Positions 32,786-39,973 of a stretch of 56,496 nucleotides of DNA are shown here, in pieces (the first letter of the stretch is position 1; each line of letters opens with the position of its first letter). The DNA lies in contig CAUWHJ010000020.1 of NCBI GenBank assembly GCA_963558655.1, positions 1-56,496 on the forward strand, read 5' to 3'. The notes beneath the pieces were generated by a model, which ran no database searches, was not told where the DNA came from, and saw only the letters and a list, made by a program, of their open reading frames with translations. The DNA comes from UMGS1590 sp963558655. Its GTDB lineage: Bacteria > Bacillota > Peptococcia > Peptococcales > Peptococcaceae. The position numbers and the translations under genes are program-made.

Positions 32786-34141
32786 TTACTTGAGGTGGTT
32801 GTTGTCGCGGGCGAGGCGAATGACGATGCCGGAACCTGCAAGAAGGGCGATTAAGTTTGGAAGTACCATGAGACCGTTGAACATATCTGCCATGGTCCAA
32901 ACGAGATCGACTTTGAGGGTGGAACCGATGACAACAAAGATGATGACGAGAACGGCGTATACCTTAGTGGCTTTCTTGCCAAAGAGGGCTTTAACATTGA
33001 CTTCACCGAAGAAGTACCAGCCAATAATGGTGGTAAAGGCAAAGAACAGCATACAGATGGCAATGAAGGCATTACCGAAATCGCCAAAGGCGGTGTTAAA
33101 GGCGTATTGTGCCAGCCCGGAGCCAGTAAGCCCGCTGTCGAGAGCGCCGGTTGAAAGAATGACCAGTGCCGTTAAGGTGAGGATGATGAAGGTGTCAATG
33201 AAAACTCCCATCATGGCAATGATCCCCTGGTCGGTCGGATGCTTGACAATGGCAGTGGCGTGAGCGTGTGGCGTAGAACCCATACCGGCTTCGTTGGAGA
33301 AAAGCCCGCGGGCAATCCCGAAACGCATGGCTTCTTTGATGGTGATGCCGAGGGCGCCGCCGGCGATGGATTGTGGCGCAAAGGCCATGACGAAAATATC
33401 ATGGAAGGCTTTAACAACACCGGATGGATTCATGAAAAGAATAACAAGGCAGCCAACAATGTAAAAAATTGCCATGATTGGCACGATCTTTTCGGTGAAA
33501 CGAGCAATACGTTTGATACCGCCGATAAAAATGAAACCAGCGATGACAGCAACGATCACCCCCATGGCCATCGGTGGGATATGAAAGGCATTATAAAAAG
33601 CGTCGCCGATAGAGTTGGATTGAACCATGTTGCCCATGAAGCCCAAGGCCAGAATCAACGCAATAGAGAAAAATCCAGCGAGAAACTTCCCGAACTTGCC
33701 GGTGAAAATAGCGCGGATATAATATGCCGGGCCACCGATGTAGGTGCCGTCTTGTTTAACGCGAGTGTGCTGAGCGAGCACGGCTTCGGCATAGATGGTG
33801 GACATACCGAAGAAGGCGCTCAGCCACATCCAGAAAATCGCCCCCGGGCCGCCAGAAGCGATGGCGGTGGCAGCTCCAGCAATGTTACCGGTACCGACTT
33901 GTGCGGCAATGGCGGTGGTCAGTGCCTGAAAGGAGCTGAGGCCGTCTTCTTTGGATTTACCGTGAAGCGAAAAACCGCCGAACATTGCCTTTATGCCGGC
34001 GCCAAATTTGCGTACCTGCACAAAGCCGAGGCGGATGGTAAAATACAGACCCGTTGCGACCAAAAGATACATCAGCGCATAGTCCCATAGAAAATCGCGT
34101 ACAGTATTCACGATGAGAGTAAGTTCGTTCATAAAGTTCAT
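32786..34141 (-). CDS. agcS: Sodium:alanine/glycine symporter (AGCS family)
   Basis: A 451-aa inner-membrane Na+-coupled importer of glycine and alanine. The family signature GGPGAIFWMWLSAFFGM is at about residues 92-108 and QVGTGNIAGAATAIA just before it; about eleven membrane segments follow, with GMGSTPHAHATA in the middle. GGAGGAATT precedes the ATG at 34141. It lies behind a tandem glycine riboswitch, so glycine is almost certainly its effector and probably a main substrate. In such systems glycine may switch uptake off, or on for use as a nutrient; the orientation of control cannot be read from sequence alone. Confidence 0.95.
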   Translation of the reverse strand: MNFMNELTLIVNTVRDFLWDYALMYLLVATGLYFTIRLGFVQVRKFGAGIKAMFGGFSLHGKSKEDGLSSFQALTTAIAAQVGTGNIAGAATAIASGGPGAIFWMWLSAFFGMSTIYAEAVLAQHTRVKQDGTYIGGPAYYIRAIFTGKFGKFLAGFFSIALILALGFMGNMVQSNSIGDAFYNAFHIPPMAMGVIVAVIAGFIFIGGIKRIARFTEKIVPIMAIFYIVGCLVILFMNPSGVVKAFHDIFVMAFAPQSIAGGALGITIKEAMRFGIARGLFSNEAGMGSTPHAHATAIVKHPTDQGIIAMMGVFIDTFIILTLTALVILSTGALDSGLTGSGLAQYAFNTAFGDFGNAFIAICMLFFAFTTIIGWYFFGEVNVKALFGKKATKVYAVLVIIFVVIGSTLKVDLVWTMADMFNGLMVLPNLIALLAGSGIVIRLARDNNHLK

Positions 34142-34215
34142 TCCAATAATTCCTCCAAGTATTACACAGAAAGTTTATCTGAATAACATCTCCGAGAAGG
34201 ACCGATTTTTTGAAA

Positions 34216-34262
34216 ACAAAAAAGAGCTGTCCCCGCTGCGCGCAAAGCGGTTCCAACTCTAG
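34216..34262 (-). terminator. Terminator in the glycine riboswitch leader
   Basis: Minus strand: an AGAG...CTCT base, CCGC / GCGG apex and a TTTTTT tail between the second aptamer and the symporter start; the likely expression platform. Confidence 0.75.
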
Positions 34263-34296
34263 ACGTTCCCAATCATCATAACAATAATTGCACTAC

Positions 34297-34485
34297 CCTG
34301 TCCTTTTGCCTGAGAGATTCACAGCAAGCGCTGCTTACACCTTCGGCACCCACGAGTGGGATTCTCCAGAGAGCCATCCAACCACAGTCCTGCGTCCAAT
34401 AACACGCGCCTGAGAGAGTTACTCCGTCGGCAAGCTACACAGCTGTTTTCCTGCGGTCTTCATCTGGCATATTCAAACCTCTCTT
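34297..34485 (-). promoter_or_regulatory. Tandem glycine riboswitch (two aptamers)
   Basis: Reading the minus strand, the first aptamer runs from AGAGAGGTTTGAA through GCCGACGGAGTAACTCTCTC to AGGCGCG...GGACGCAGGAC; after a short linker the second runs from GGCTCTCTGGAGAATCC through GTGCCGAAGGTGTAAGC to AATCTCTCAGGCAAAAGGAC. Both contain the conserved glycine-pocket strands. A terminator and the AGCS symporter lie downstream. Confidence 0.95.
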
Positions 34486-34514
34486 ATGATAGCCGATTTG
34501 TCACAAATTGTAAA
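34486..34514 (-). promoter_or_regulatory. Promoter of the glycine riboswitch transcript
   Basis: Minus strand TTTACA (34509-34514), 17-base spacer, TATCAT (34486-34491), directly upstream of the first aptamer. Confidence 0.75.
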
Positions 34515-34577
34515 CAACTTTTTGTGGAGAATCCAAAAACATCGTTTCTCGGCGCGTTTCTTTCATGCGCTGGGCAT

Positions 34578-34602
34578 GAAAAAAGACGCCGCTTTCGGCG
34601 TC
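34578..34602 (-). terminator. Minus-strand terminator
   Basis: Minus strand GACGCCG AAAG CGGCGTC followed by six T residues. No minus-strand protein gene lies upstream of it before 35275, so it may end a longer form of the antisense RNA described at 34755-34841. Confidence 0.7.
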
Positions 34603-34678
34603 CTGCGTGCTACGGCGTTGCCATGTACGGACAAGTACAGTAGATGGTTAAATTTTGCCCCTGAAATGGGGTGATGCC

Positions 34679-34765
34679 ATGGAAATGGATACGGTGATTA
34701 ACCTGCTCAACCTCGTGTTGGTTGCAGTTGCTGTTGGATTTTCTTTTGGTTCGAATAAAAAATAA
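34679..34765 (+). CDS. Candidate type I toxin, 28-aa hydrophobic peptide
   Basis: A 28-residue open frame: short polar start (MEMDT), a single hydrophobic helix (about residues 6-23, VINLLNLVLVAVAVGFSF) and a basic end (GSNKK). This is the plan of membrane-acting type I toxins of Bacillota (TxpA/BsrG/holin-like class). A GGGGTGAT ribosome site precedes the ATG but is paired in a CCCC-TGAAAT-GGGG hairpin, as is common in toxin mRNAs. A good promoter on the opposite strand (34848-34876) drives RNA that overlaps the 3' end. Sense promoter is not clear: TTGCCA at 34618 has only a weak -10. Similarity to a known toxin is not proven. Confidence 0.5.
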   Translation: MEMDTVINLLNLVLVAVAVGFSFGSNKK

Positions 34766-34841
34766 CCGCCCTGTGTCTGGTAAACCCGAGCGGTTATAAC
34801 AAAACTGTTGGGGCTAACCGTCTGCTGGCAACGCCCTTTCT
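34755..34841 (-). ncRNA. Candidate antisense RNA (antitoxin)
   Basis: Predicted from promoter and terminator only. Start near 34841 from TTGCTT-17-TATAAT; end near 34755 at the hairpin AACCGC...GCGGTT (34764-34795) followed by T6 on the minus strand. It is complementary to the 3' end of the toxin frame and its downstream mRNA. Read-through to the terminator at 34578 would give a form covering the whole toxin gene and its ribosome site. Confidence 0.5.
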
Positions 34842-34847
34842 ATGTTT

Positions 34848-34876
34848 ATTATAGCAGGACGGCGGGCGGAAAGCAA
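34848..34876 (-). promoter_or_regulatory. Promoter of the antisense RNA
   Basis: Minus strand TTGCTT (34871-34876), 17-base spacer, TATAAT (34848-34853); no protein gene is available on that strand for it to serve. Confidence 0.7.
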
Positions 34877-35274
34877 CAGCGACTGCCACACCTGCAAGCT
34901 GCGGCAACTCGTTGTATTTTTAATATGTTCTTTACAGAATTACCATATTTTGAAGCCCCTTTTTATACCAATCCTGTTACAATATGTGCAATCCGAAAAG
35001 GAGATGCGCCAGATGCGTGGCGTGTGCAATTTCGCCGAACATGGTTCGGCACCATGGCTTACAAATTCAATATCATTTCATGAAAAAATCATGAAAAAAG
35101 CGCGTTGGATAATTGGTAAATCACACGTATTTTCGACAAATGATGATTATTGCACGGACGTTTCTTTTTGTTCGATTTTCGTTCCAAGTGAAAAACAAGC
35201 GAAAAGCGGCGTCCATTCACGAAATGCCGCAGCCCACTTGTGGGCGATGCGGAGAATGAAAGGTTGAATGTAAG
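34877..35274. other. Intergenic region without a supported gene
   Basis: AT-rich, mixed codon pattern. An 84-codon frame at 35013-35267 has AAGGAG upstream but its product has no recognisable feature and odd codon use, so I do not call it. A hairpin (GCCCAC TT GTGGGC with CCGCA / TGCGG below it) lies at 35226-35252 just before the phosphatase gene. Confidence 0.5.
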
Positions 35275-35730
35275 ATGGAAAAAGTACTGTTTGTTTGCCA
35301 TGGTAATATTTGCGGCTCGGCAATGGCTGAGTCTATGTTTCGACAGATGTTGAGTGCTCGCCACATGGGTGATGTGCTCGTGGATTCTGCCGCAACCTCG
35401 CAAGATGAGATTGGACACCCTATGTATCCACCGGCGCAAGCCAAACTGACAGAAAAAGGCATTGCCGTCTGTGCCCATCAGGCACGTCCTATGACAGCCG
35501 CCGATTATGCGGCATGGGATTGGCTGATTAGCATGGATGCAGCCAATATGCGTACTATGGCACGCATCACCGGTGGCGACCCAGCAGGCAAAATGCACCG
35601 CTTGTTGGAGCTGGCTGGTGAAGCTCGCGACATTGACGACCCATGGTACACAGGAGACTTTGAAAAGACATTTCATGACCTCGAACGTGGTCTCAAGGCG
35701 TTGTTGACACGCCTGGAAGTGAAAGCGTAA
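35275..35730 (+). CDS. Low-molecular-weight tyrosine phosphatase homologue lacking the P-loop arginine
   Basis: A 151-aa LMW-PTP fold. The P-loop that should read C-X5-R-S is CHGNICGS (residues 8-15): the phosphate-binding arginine is glycine. The catalytic cysteine, the YPPA region and the general-acid loop DDPWY remain. Its paralogue at 54762 is collinear, about two thirds identical, and has the arginine. The frame is intact, so this is probably a pseudophosphatase (binding or decoy role) or an enzyme with altered chemistry. The ribosome site (AAAGG, 11 bases upstream) is weak. Monocistronic, followed by a strong terminator. Confidence 0.88.
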   Translation: MEKVLFVCHGNICGSAMAESMFRQMLSARHMGDVLVDSAATSQDEIGHPMYPPAQAKLTEKGIAVCAHQARPMTAADYAAWDWLISMDAANMRTMARITGGDPAGKMHRLLELAGEARDIDDPWYTGDFEKTFHDLERGLKALLTRLEVKA

Positions 35731-35734
35731 GCGC

Positions 35735-35776
35735 AAGCGGTTTGCGATAGGGAAACCTGTCGCAAACCGCTTTTTT
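35735..35776 (+). terminator. Intrinsic terminator
   Basis: AAGCGGTTTGCGA / TCGCAAACCGCTT stem and T6. Confidence 0.9.
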
Positions 35777-35842
35777 CTATGCTATACTGCCTGTATCGGA
35801 TAATTTTGGATATTATTTTACTGATGAAAGAGGGGGTGTATC

Positions 35843-36280
35843 ATGGAACTGATTCTGGTAGAGACACGCTCACCGGCGCTGCTGGCGCAACTCTTGGTGA
35901 TATGGGAAGCATCGGTGCGTGCTACCCACGACTTTTTGAGCGAAGCAGAGGTGCAGCACATCAAAGGTTATGTGCCTCAAGCGCTTCGGGTGGTGCCAAA
36001 GCTGTTGGTGGCAGAAGAACAGGGTGTACCGCTGGGCTTTATTGGCGCAGAAAACGAGCGCATAGAAATGCTCTTTGTAGCGCCGGAGGTGCGTGGCAAA
36101 GGCGTTGGCAGCGCCTTGGTCAATGCCGCCAAAATGCAGTGGCAAGTGACGCAGGTTACAGTGAACGAGCAAAATCCGCAGGCGATAGGCTTTTACGAGC
36201 ACATGGGCTTTCATGTCATCGCTCGCAGTCCGCTGGACGACCAGGGGATGCCATATCCCATTTTAACAATGGCGTTATAA
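35843..36280 (+). CDS. GNAT family N-acetyltransferase
   Basis: A 145-aa acetyltransferase similar in plan to small YjaB/PhnO-like enzymes. The acetyl-CoA motif is MLFVAPEVRGKGVGSALVNAA (R-G-K-G-V-G), and the C-terminal NPQAIGFYEHMGFHV strand-helix is present. GAGGGGGTG precedes the ATG. Acceptor unknown; monocistronic. Confidence 0.88.
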   Translation: MELILVETRSPALLAQLLVIWEASVRATHDFLSEAEVQHIKGYVPQALRVVPKLLVAEEQGVPLGFIGAENERIEMLFVAPEVRGKGVGSALVNAAKMQWQVTQVTVNEQNPQAIGFYEHMGFHVIARSPLDDQGMPYPILTMAL

Positions 36281-36393
36281 CGTTGTGGCGGTTTCCTTCC
36301 TATAATAATTGTAATAACCGCTCCATCATCGCTAAGGCAGCCGCACGCTGCTCATTTTGACAAAGAGTGTCGAACATAAGCTGGAGCAATGAC

Positions 36394-36441
36394 AAGAACA
36401 CCTCGATGCCGTGTGCAAATGGCATCGAGGTGTTCTGTTGT
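36394..36441. terminator. Bidirectional terminator
   Basis: AGAACACCTCGATGCC / GGCATCGAGGTGTTCT perfect stem between convergent GNAT genes. Confidence 0.88.
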
Positions 36442-36447
36442 TTTGCG

Positions 36448-36987
36448 CTATTGTTGTTCATCGAGGATTTTTTCAAGCAGCACGAGCTGCACATTGGGGA
36501 CGTTGTTGAAAAGGCGGCGCCGCACGGCAATTTCTGTGTAGCCAAGTTTGGCGTAGAGGTTGCGGGCGACGGTGTTGGTGATGTTGGTGTCGATACGCAG
36601 GGCGTGGCAGCCGTTGCTGCGGGCGTAGTTTTCGTAGAACGCCACCATGCTGCGACCGATGCCGTGAGCACGGGCAGAAGGCTCAACCGCCAGCGTGTGC
36701 ATCACCATGATTTGCTCGGCGGGTAAATCGGCACGCCAAGGGGCTGTGGCGTAGCAGTCGTCTTGCTCGTGGTTGAAAATGGCGGTGGCAACGATGTGTC
36801 CCTCATTTTCAGCCACGAAGAGGTCGTTGCGTGCCAGAGCGTTTTCGGCGGTGGCACGGGTGGGATAGACGCCACGCACCCAGCCCACGGTGGTGAGACC
36901 GGCTTCTTCGGCGCTGTGGGTGTTGTTGTAGATGGCGGTGACGGCATCAAGGTCGGAAACGGTGGCTTTGCGAATCATCGTAGACAT
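36448..36987 (-). CDS. GNAT family N-acetyltransferase
   Basis: A 179-aa acetyltransferase. The N-terminal MIRKATVSDLDAVTAIYNNTH is characteristic; the acetyl-CoA loop is HTLAVEPSARAHGIGRSMVAF and the last motif NTVARNLYAKLGYTE. AAAGGAGG precedes the ATG at 36987; the frame stays open over 100 codons upstream but that part is not coding-like. Acceptor unknown. Confidence 0.88.
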   Translation of the reverse strand: MSTMIRKATVSDLDAVTAIYNNTHSAEEAGLTTVGWVRGVYPTRATAENALARNDLFVAENEGHIVATAIFNHEQDDCYATAPWRADLPAEQIMVMHTLAVEPSARAHGIGRSMVAFYENYARSNGCHALRIDTNITNTVARNLYAKLGYTEIAVRRRLFNNVPNVQLVLLEKILDEQQ

Positions 36988-37049
36988 GAGAAACCTCCTT
37001 TGTTTGTGTTTATTATAGCGTGCCTTGGTGCAGTGTTCAAGGCAAGAGA

Positions 37050-37078
37050 AAACCTCGCTGCATGAATGCAGCGAGGCA
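37050..37078 (-). terminator. Terminator of the amino acid permease gene
   Basis: Minus strand CCTCGCTGCAT / ATGCAGCGAGG followed by TTTTCTC. Confidence 0.75.
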
Positions 37079-37109
37079 TTGGGGAGAAAAGTATTGGGGA
37101 CAGTGTTTC

Positions 37110-38537
37110 TTAGTCGCGTTCTTCGTTTTCGGCTGCGATAATAGCCACTTTTTCCTGAAGAGCGGTGGAGCTGTAATAGGTTTTGCGCTTCACCAGGAAG
37201 AAGATGGCACCGAGGACGAGCCATGCAACAAGGAAGGCCCAAGCCTGAGGGCTGAGGAACCCTGGAGAGAATGGCAGTACCAGGAGCAGAATGAAGAAGA
37301 TGGCGAAGCAAAGACCAATGAAGCTAATCACAGCCTGTTTTTTGTCGCCATGACGGCGTGCAAGAACGAAGGCCGAGGCAGTGGTGTAGGTAAAGCCCAT
37401 GTCTGCACCAACAGCAGTCATATCAACGAGCCAACTGAGCACCTGACGGCCAAAGAATGGAGCGATGATAGCAAGGATCATCATGAAAGCGATACCAAAG
37501 CGAGGCACCTTATATTTTGGATCGAGCTTGCCAAATGCCGATGGAATGGCTTCGGCGATAGCCATGGAGTAGAGCAGGCGGCTGCCAGCCAGATAGAAAG
37601 CGTTCAAGCCGCTGACAATACCGCAGAGCATAGCAATGGCCAAGAGGATAAGACCGAAGGTACCGATGAGCTGTTCGATAGCGGCACCGGTTGGCCAGTC
37701 GCTGTTTTCAGCGAGGAACAATTCCCATGGCTGAACCACGGCAGTAGCAATGTTAGCAATCATATACATGAGTGCTGCCACAGAAATGGAGCTGACAAGC
37801 AGCGCTTTGGTTTTCTTGTTGGAGAAAGAATATTCTTCCGACGCTTGTGGGATACAGTCGAAACCGACAAATGCCCAAGGTGCAAGCGATGCAATGGCGA
37901 ACACACTGGCGATTTCGGATTTACCGTCTGCAAAATATGGCTTGAGGTTGGACCAGTCTGGGCCGCCCATGAGCACAGCAGCGGCGATGACCAGCATGGA
38001 ACCGACCAAACCAAGTGCAACGGCTGTTTGGAACCAACCAGCGGCTTCGACACCACGCATATTAACAAAACCAATGATGACGATGGCGGCGATGCAGACA
38101 ATCAGCTCACCAAGATAAACCGGCCAGCCGGCTACTTCATACAGCTTGACTGCTTGTAATGGCCCAGGAATAAGGTAACGGGCAACCAAGCCGACAGCTG
38201 TACCGTTCATTGGAATCAGCGCCCAGTAAGCGATGGAAATAAACCAGCCGCAGAGAAAGGCGTGCGTTTTACCAAATGCGGTATCTGCATAGACAAACTC
38301 ACCGCCGGAAACAGGGTATTTACTGATGAGATAGCTATAACTAAAACTGATAATGACGATCATGGCTGCACCAAGGATAAGCCCTATGGTGGCACCGATT
38401 GGCCCTGCATCTGGCAAAAGCTGGTCGCCCGGCATAACAAAGCAACCCCAGCCAATCATGGCGCCGATGGCAAGACCCCAAACGCCAAGCGGACTGAGTT
38501 TTTTCTCAAATTGTACGTTTTCTTGTTGTTGAGACAT
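37110..38537 (-). CDS. APC-superfamily amino acid permease
   Basis: A 475-aa transporter with about twelve membrane segments. The N-terminal GLAIGAMIGWGCFVMPGDQLLPDAGP contains the APC G-A-M-I-G-x-G substrate-backbone motif; YPVSGGEFVYADTAFG and PWAFVGFDCIPQASEE are further family marks. AAAGGAGG precedes the ATG. The last 25 residues are hydrophilic and cytoplasmic. Substrate could be an amino acid or amine; neighbours give no clue. It has a long AT-rich upstream region with possible regulation. Confidence 0.9.
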   Translation of the reverse strand: MSQQQENVQFEKKLSPLGVWGLAIGAMIGWGCFVMPGDQLLPDAGPIGATIGLILGAAMIVIISFSYSYLISKYPVSGGEFVYADTAFGKTHAFLCGWFISIAYWALIPMNGTAVGLVARYLIPGPLQAVKLYEVAGWPVYLGELIVCIAAIVIIGFVNMRGVEAAGWFQTAVALGLVGSMLVIAAAVLMGGPDWSNLKPYFADGKSEIASVFAIASLAPWAFVGFDCIPQASEEYSFSNKKTKALLVSSISVAALMYMIANIATAVVQPWELFLAENSDWPTGAAIEQLIGTFGLILLAIAMLCGIVSGLNAFYLAGSRLLYSMAIAEAIPSAFGKLDPKYKVPRFGIAFMMILAIIAPFFGRQVLSWLVDMTAVGADMGFTYTTASAFVLARRHGDKKQAVISFIGLCFAIFFILLLVLPFSPGFLSPQAWAFLVAWLVLGAIFFLVKRKTYYSSTALQEKVAIIAAENEERD

Positions 38538-38871
38538 AATCTTTCCTCCTTTACATGATGCTTAACATTGCAACAATACTTCTTCCTCCCTTATGTAATG
38601 AATAGTTGAAATGTTGTTTATCTTATAATAAATGGTTTGCTTTTGAAATGTACAGCCCCTAATTACACGAATATATATCAACTGACTAGATATTACAAAA
38701 ATCATATGCAAGAATGGTCGGATAGTGACCGAATTGCAGTGAATGGATAGTGTGCAAGAAAGTGATATTTGATAAATTGCATTTTTTATAATGAAAAAAT
38801 AATGATTTATACATAGGATAATAATGAAAAAATCCATCCCACTTATAAGTGAGATGGATGATGAGTTTGAG
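38538..38871. other. AT-rich promoter region of the permease gene; no gene
   Basis: About 330 bases of AT-rich sequence with no coding frame I can support. On the minus strand a GGGAGGAAGAAG ribosome-like site with a five-codon frame (ATG TTA AGC ATC ATG stop) lies just before the permease ribosome site and could be a tiny leader; weak evidence. A minus-strand terminator is at 38825-38858. Confidence 0.45.
38825..38858 (-). terminator. Terminator of the RNHCP gene
   Basis: Minus strand ATCCATC ... GATGGAT stem (with TCACTTATAAGTGGG apex) followed by TTTTTT. Confidence 0.75.
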
Positions 38872-39303
38872 TTAACTTTTGTAGAGCGCACCATCACCGC
38901 CCATAAGTGCCGTCATTTCTTCGATGCGTTCGAGTGGGAATGGCGGCTGCGTGAGTGGGCGCATGGCAATGGACATAAGTTTCATTGGGTTGTCGTCAGC
39001 GGCGATGCGGTTGGAACTGAGACGGCCGCAGCGACGACAGCGATGGATAATGGCCCATTCTCCGTTCTTGCGTACCCAAACGCCGACAGCGTCCATGATG
39101 CCGCCGCAGTTGGCAGCACGGTCGCCAGGTTCGTTGTCGAGGTGCAAACTCGTAAGGCAGTTTGGGCAATGATTGCGGTGCTCAGAGGCGGCACCGCTGG
39201 CGATGACAGGGCGTCCGCATACTTTGCAGGTAAAACTGTCGTTGCAAGGGTGGGTCTTGTAATAATGTTTATCGTATTTTTTGCGTTTATTCTCTCTATT
39301 CAT
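38872..39303 (-). CDS. RNHCP domain protein
   Basis: A 143-aa cytoplasmic protein named for its RNHCPxCL signature, seen here as HRNHCPNCLTSLH near residue 42. Other conserved pieces are FTCKVCGRPV, PGDRAANCGGIMD, IIHRCRRCG and RIAADDNPMKL. Cysteine pairs suggest one or two zinc ribbons. AAAGGATCC precedes the ATG. The family's function is unknown; a nucleic-acid-related role is only a guess. Confidence 0.88.
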   Translation of the reverse strand: MNRENKRKKYDKHYYKTHPCNDSFTCKVCGRPVIASGAASEHRNHCPNCLTSLHLDNEPGDRAANCGGIMDAVGVWVRKNGEWAIIHRCRRCGRLSSNRIAADDNPMKLMSIAMRPLTQPPFPLERIEEMTALMGGDGALYKS

Positions 39304-39339
39304 TAGCGAGGATCCTTTCTGTAAGGACGCGCTCTATTT

Positions 39340-39768
39340 TTATAGGGAGGCCATGTGGCGCTTGAGCGCGTCACGGTATTTTTTTGTAAGGTTGAGATAG
39401 GTGCGTTGCTCTTCTACCGTCCATTCGTTCCAAATTTTATTTTCAACGGCAAAAAGTGGAGCAATTTTTTCTTCGGCGAAACACTGGCCTTTCTCAGTAA
39501 GGCAGACGATGGTGTTTCGCCCTTTTCCCGGTTCAAGAACAATGATGCCGTCTTTTTCCAATTTGCGAATGGCAGAATTGATGGTCTGACGGCTGATGCC
39601 GGTGCGACGGGCAATTTCACTTTGCGGACAGTGGCCTTGCTCTTCGCAGAGCACATAAAGAATGTTCTGCACACTATCCGAGATGCCTGCACGCACGGCA
39701 GCTTCGTGATAGAGGGCGTTGATTTCACCGGCGAGTGCGGTGTAGTCTCCTGCAATCAAGACGTGCAT
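39340..39768 (-). CDS. MarR family transcriptional regulator
   Basis: A 142-aa winged-helix regulator. The DNA-reading helix is in QSEIARRTGISRQTINSAIRKLEKDG (about residues 54-79), followed by the wing GKGRNTIVCLTEKGQ. AAAGGAAG precedes the ATG. Its promoter is overlapped by a 16-bp perfect inverted repeat (39809-39852), so it is almost certainly auto-repressed. No divergent or downstream target gene is evident; the RNHCP gene 36 bases downstream is a candidate co-transcribed partner. Confidence 0.92.
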   Translation of the reverse strand: MHVLIAGDYTALAGEINALYHEAAVRAGISDSVQNILYVLCEEQGHCPQSEIARRTGISRQTINSAIRKLEKDGIIVLEPGKGRNTIVCLTEKGQCFAEEKIAPLFAVENKIWNEWTVEEQRTYLNLTKKYRDALKRHMASL

Positions 39769-39808
39769 GATTTCACTTCCTTTCTTTTTTCAACGTTGTT
39801 TCATCTTA

Positions 39809-39860
39809 TGTACGAAATCGGATACAAGAATTATTATATCCGATTTCGTACACATGTCAA
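39809..39860 (-). promoter_or_regulatory. MarR promoter with 16-bp inverted-repeat operator
   Basis: TGTACGAAATCGGATA (39809-39824) and its exact complement (39837-39852) flank 12 bases. On the minus strand consensus TTGACA (39855-39860), a 16-base spacer and consensus TATAAT (39833-39838) are embedded in it, so one operator arm lies between -35 and -10 and the other over the start site. Confidence 0.85.
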
Positions 39861-39866
39861 GAAAAA

Positions 39867-39891
39867 ATCCCTCATCATGGCACGATGAGGG
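39867..39891 (-). terminator. Terminator of the radical SAM gene
   Basis: Minus strand CCCTCATC GTGCCAT GATGAGGG followed by ATTTTTT. Confidence 0.85.
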
Positions 39892-39973
39892 CGTGGGACG
39901 GACGAACCGTGAAAGCAAAAAATGGTTGCACATGGTCGACAGCTCTAATAGGATAGAGGCATTTGCCAAAGGC

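Noticed and set aside
35013..35267. 84-codon frame with AAGGAG upstream, before the LMW phosphatase
   Set aside because: Product has no domain, signal or consistent codon usage, and the region contains AT-rich non-coding stretches. Conservation would be needed to accept it.
37020..38159. Long plus-strand frame opposite the amino acid permease
   Set aside because: Shadow frame; the permease on the minus strand has all family motifs and a good ribosome site.
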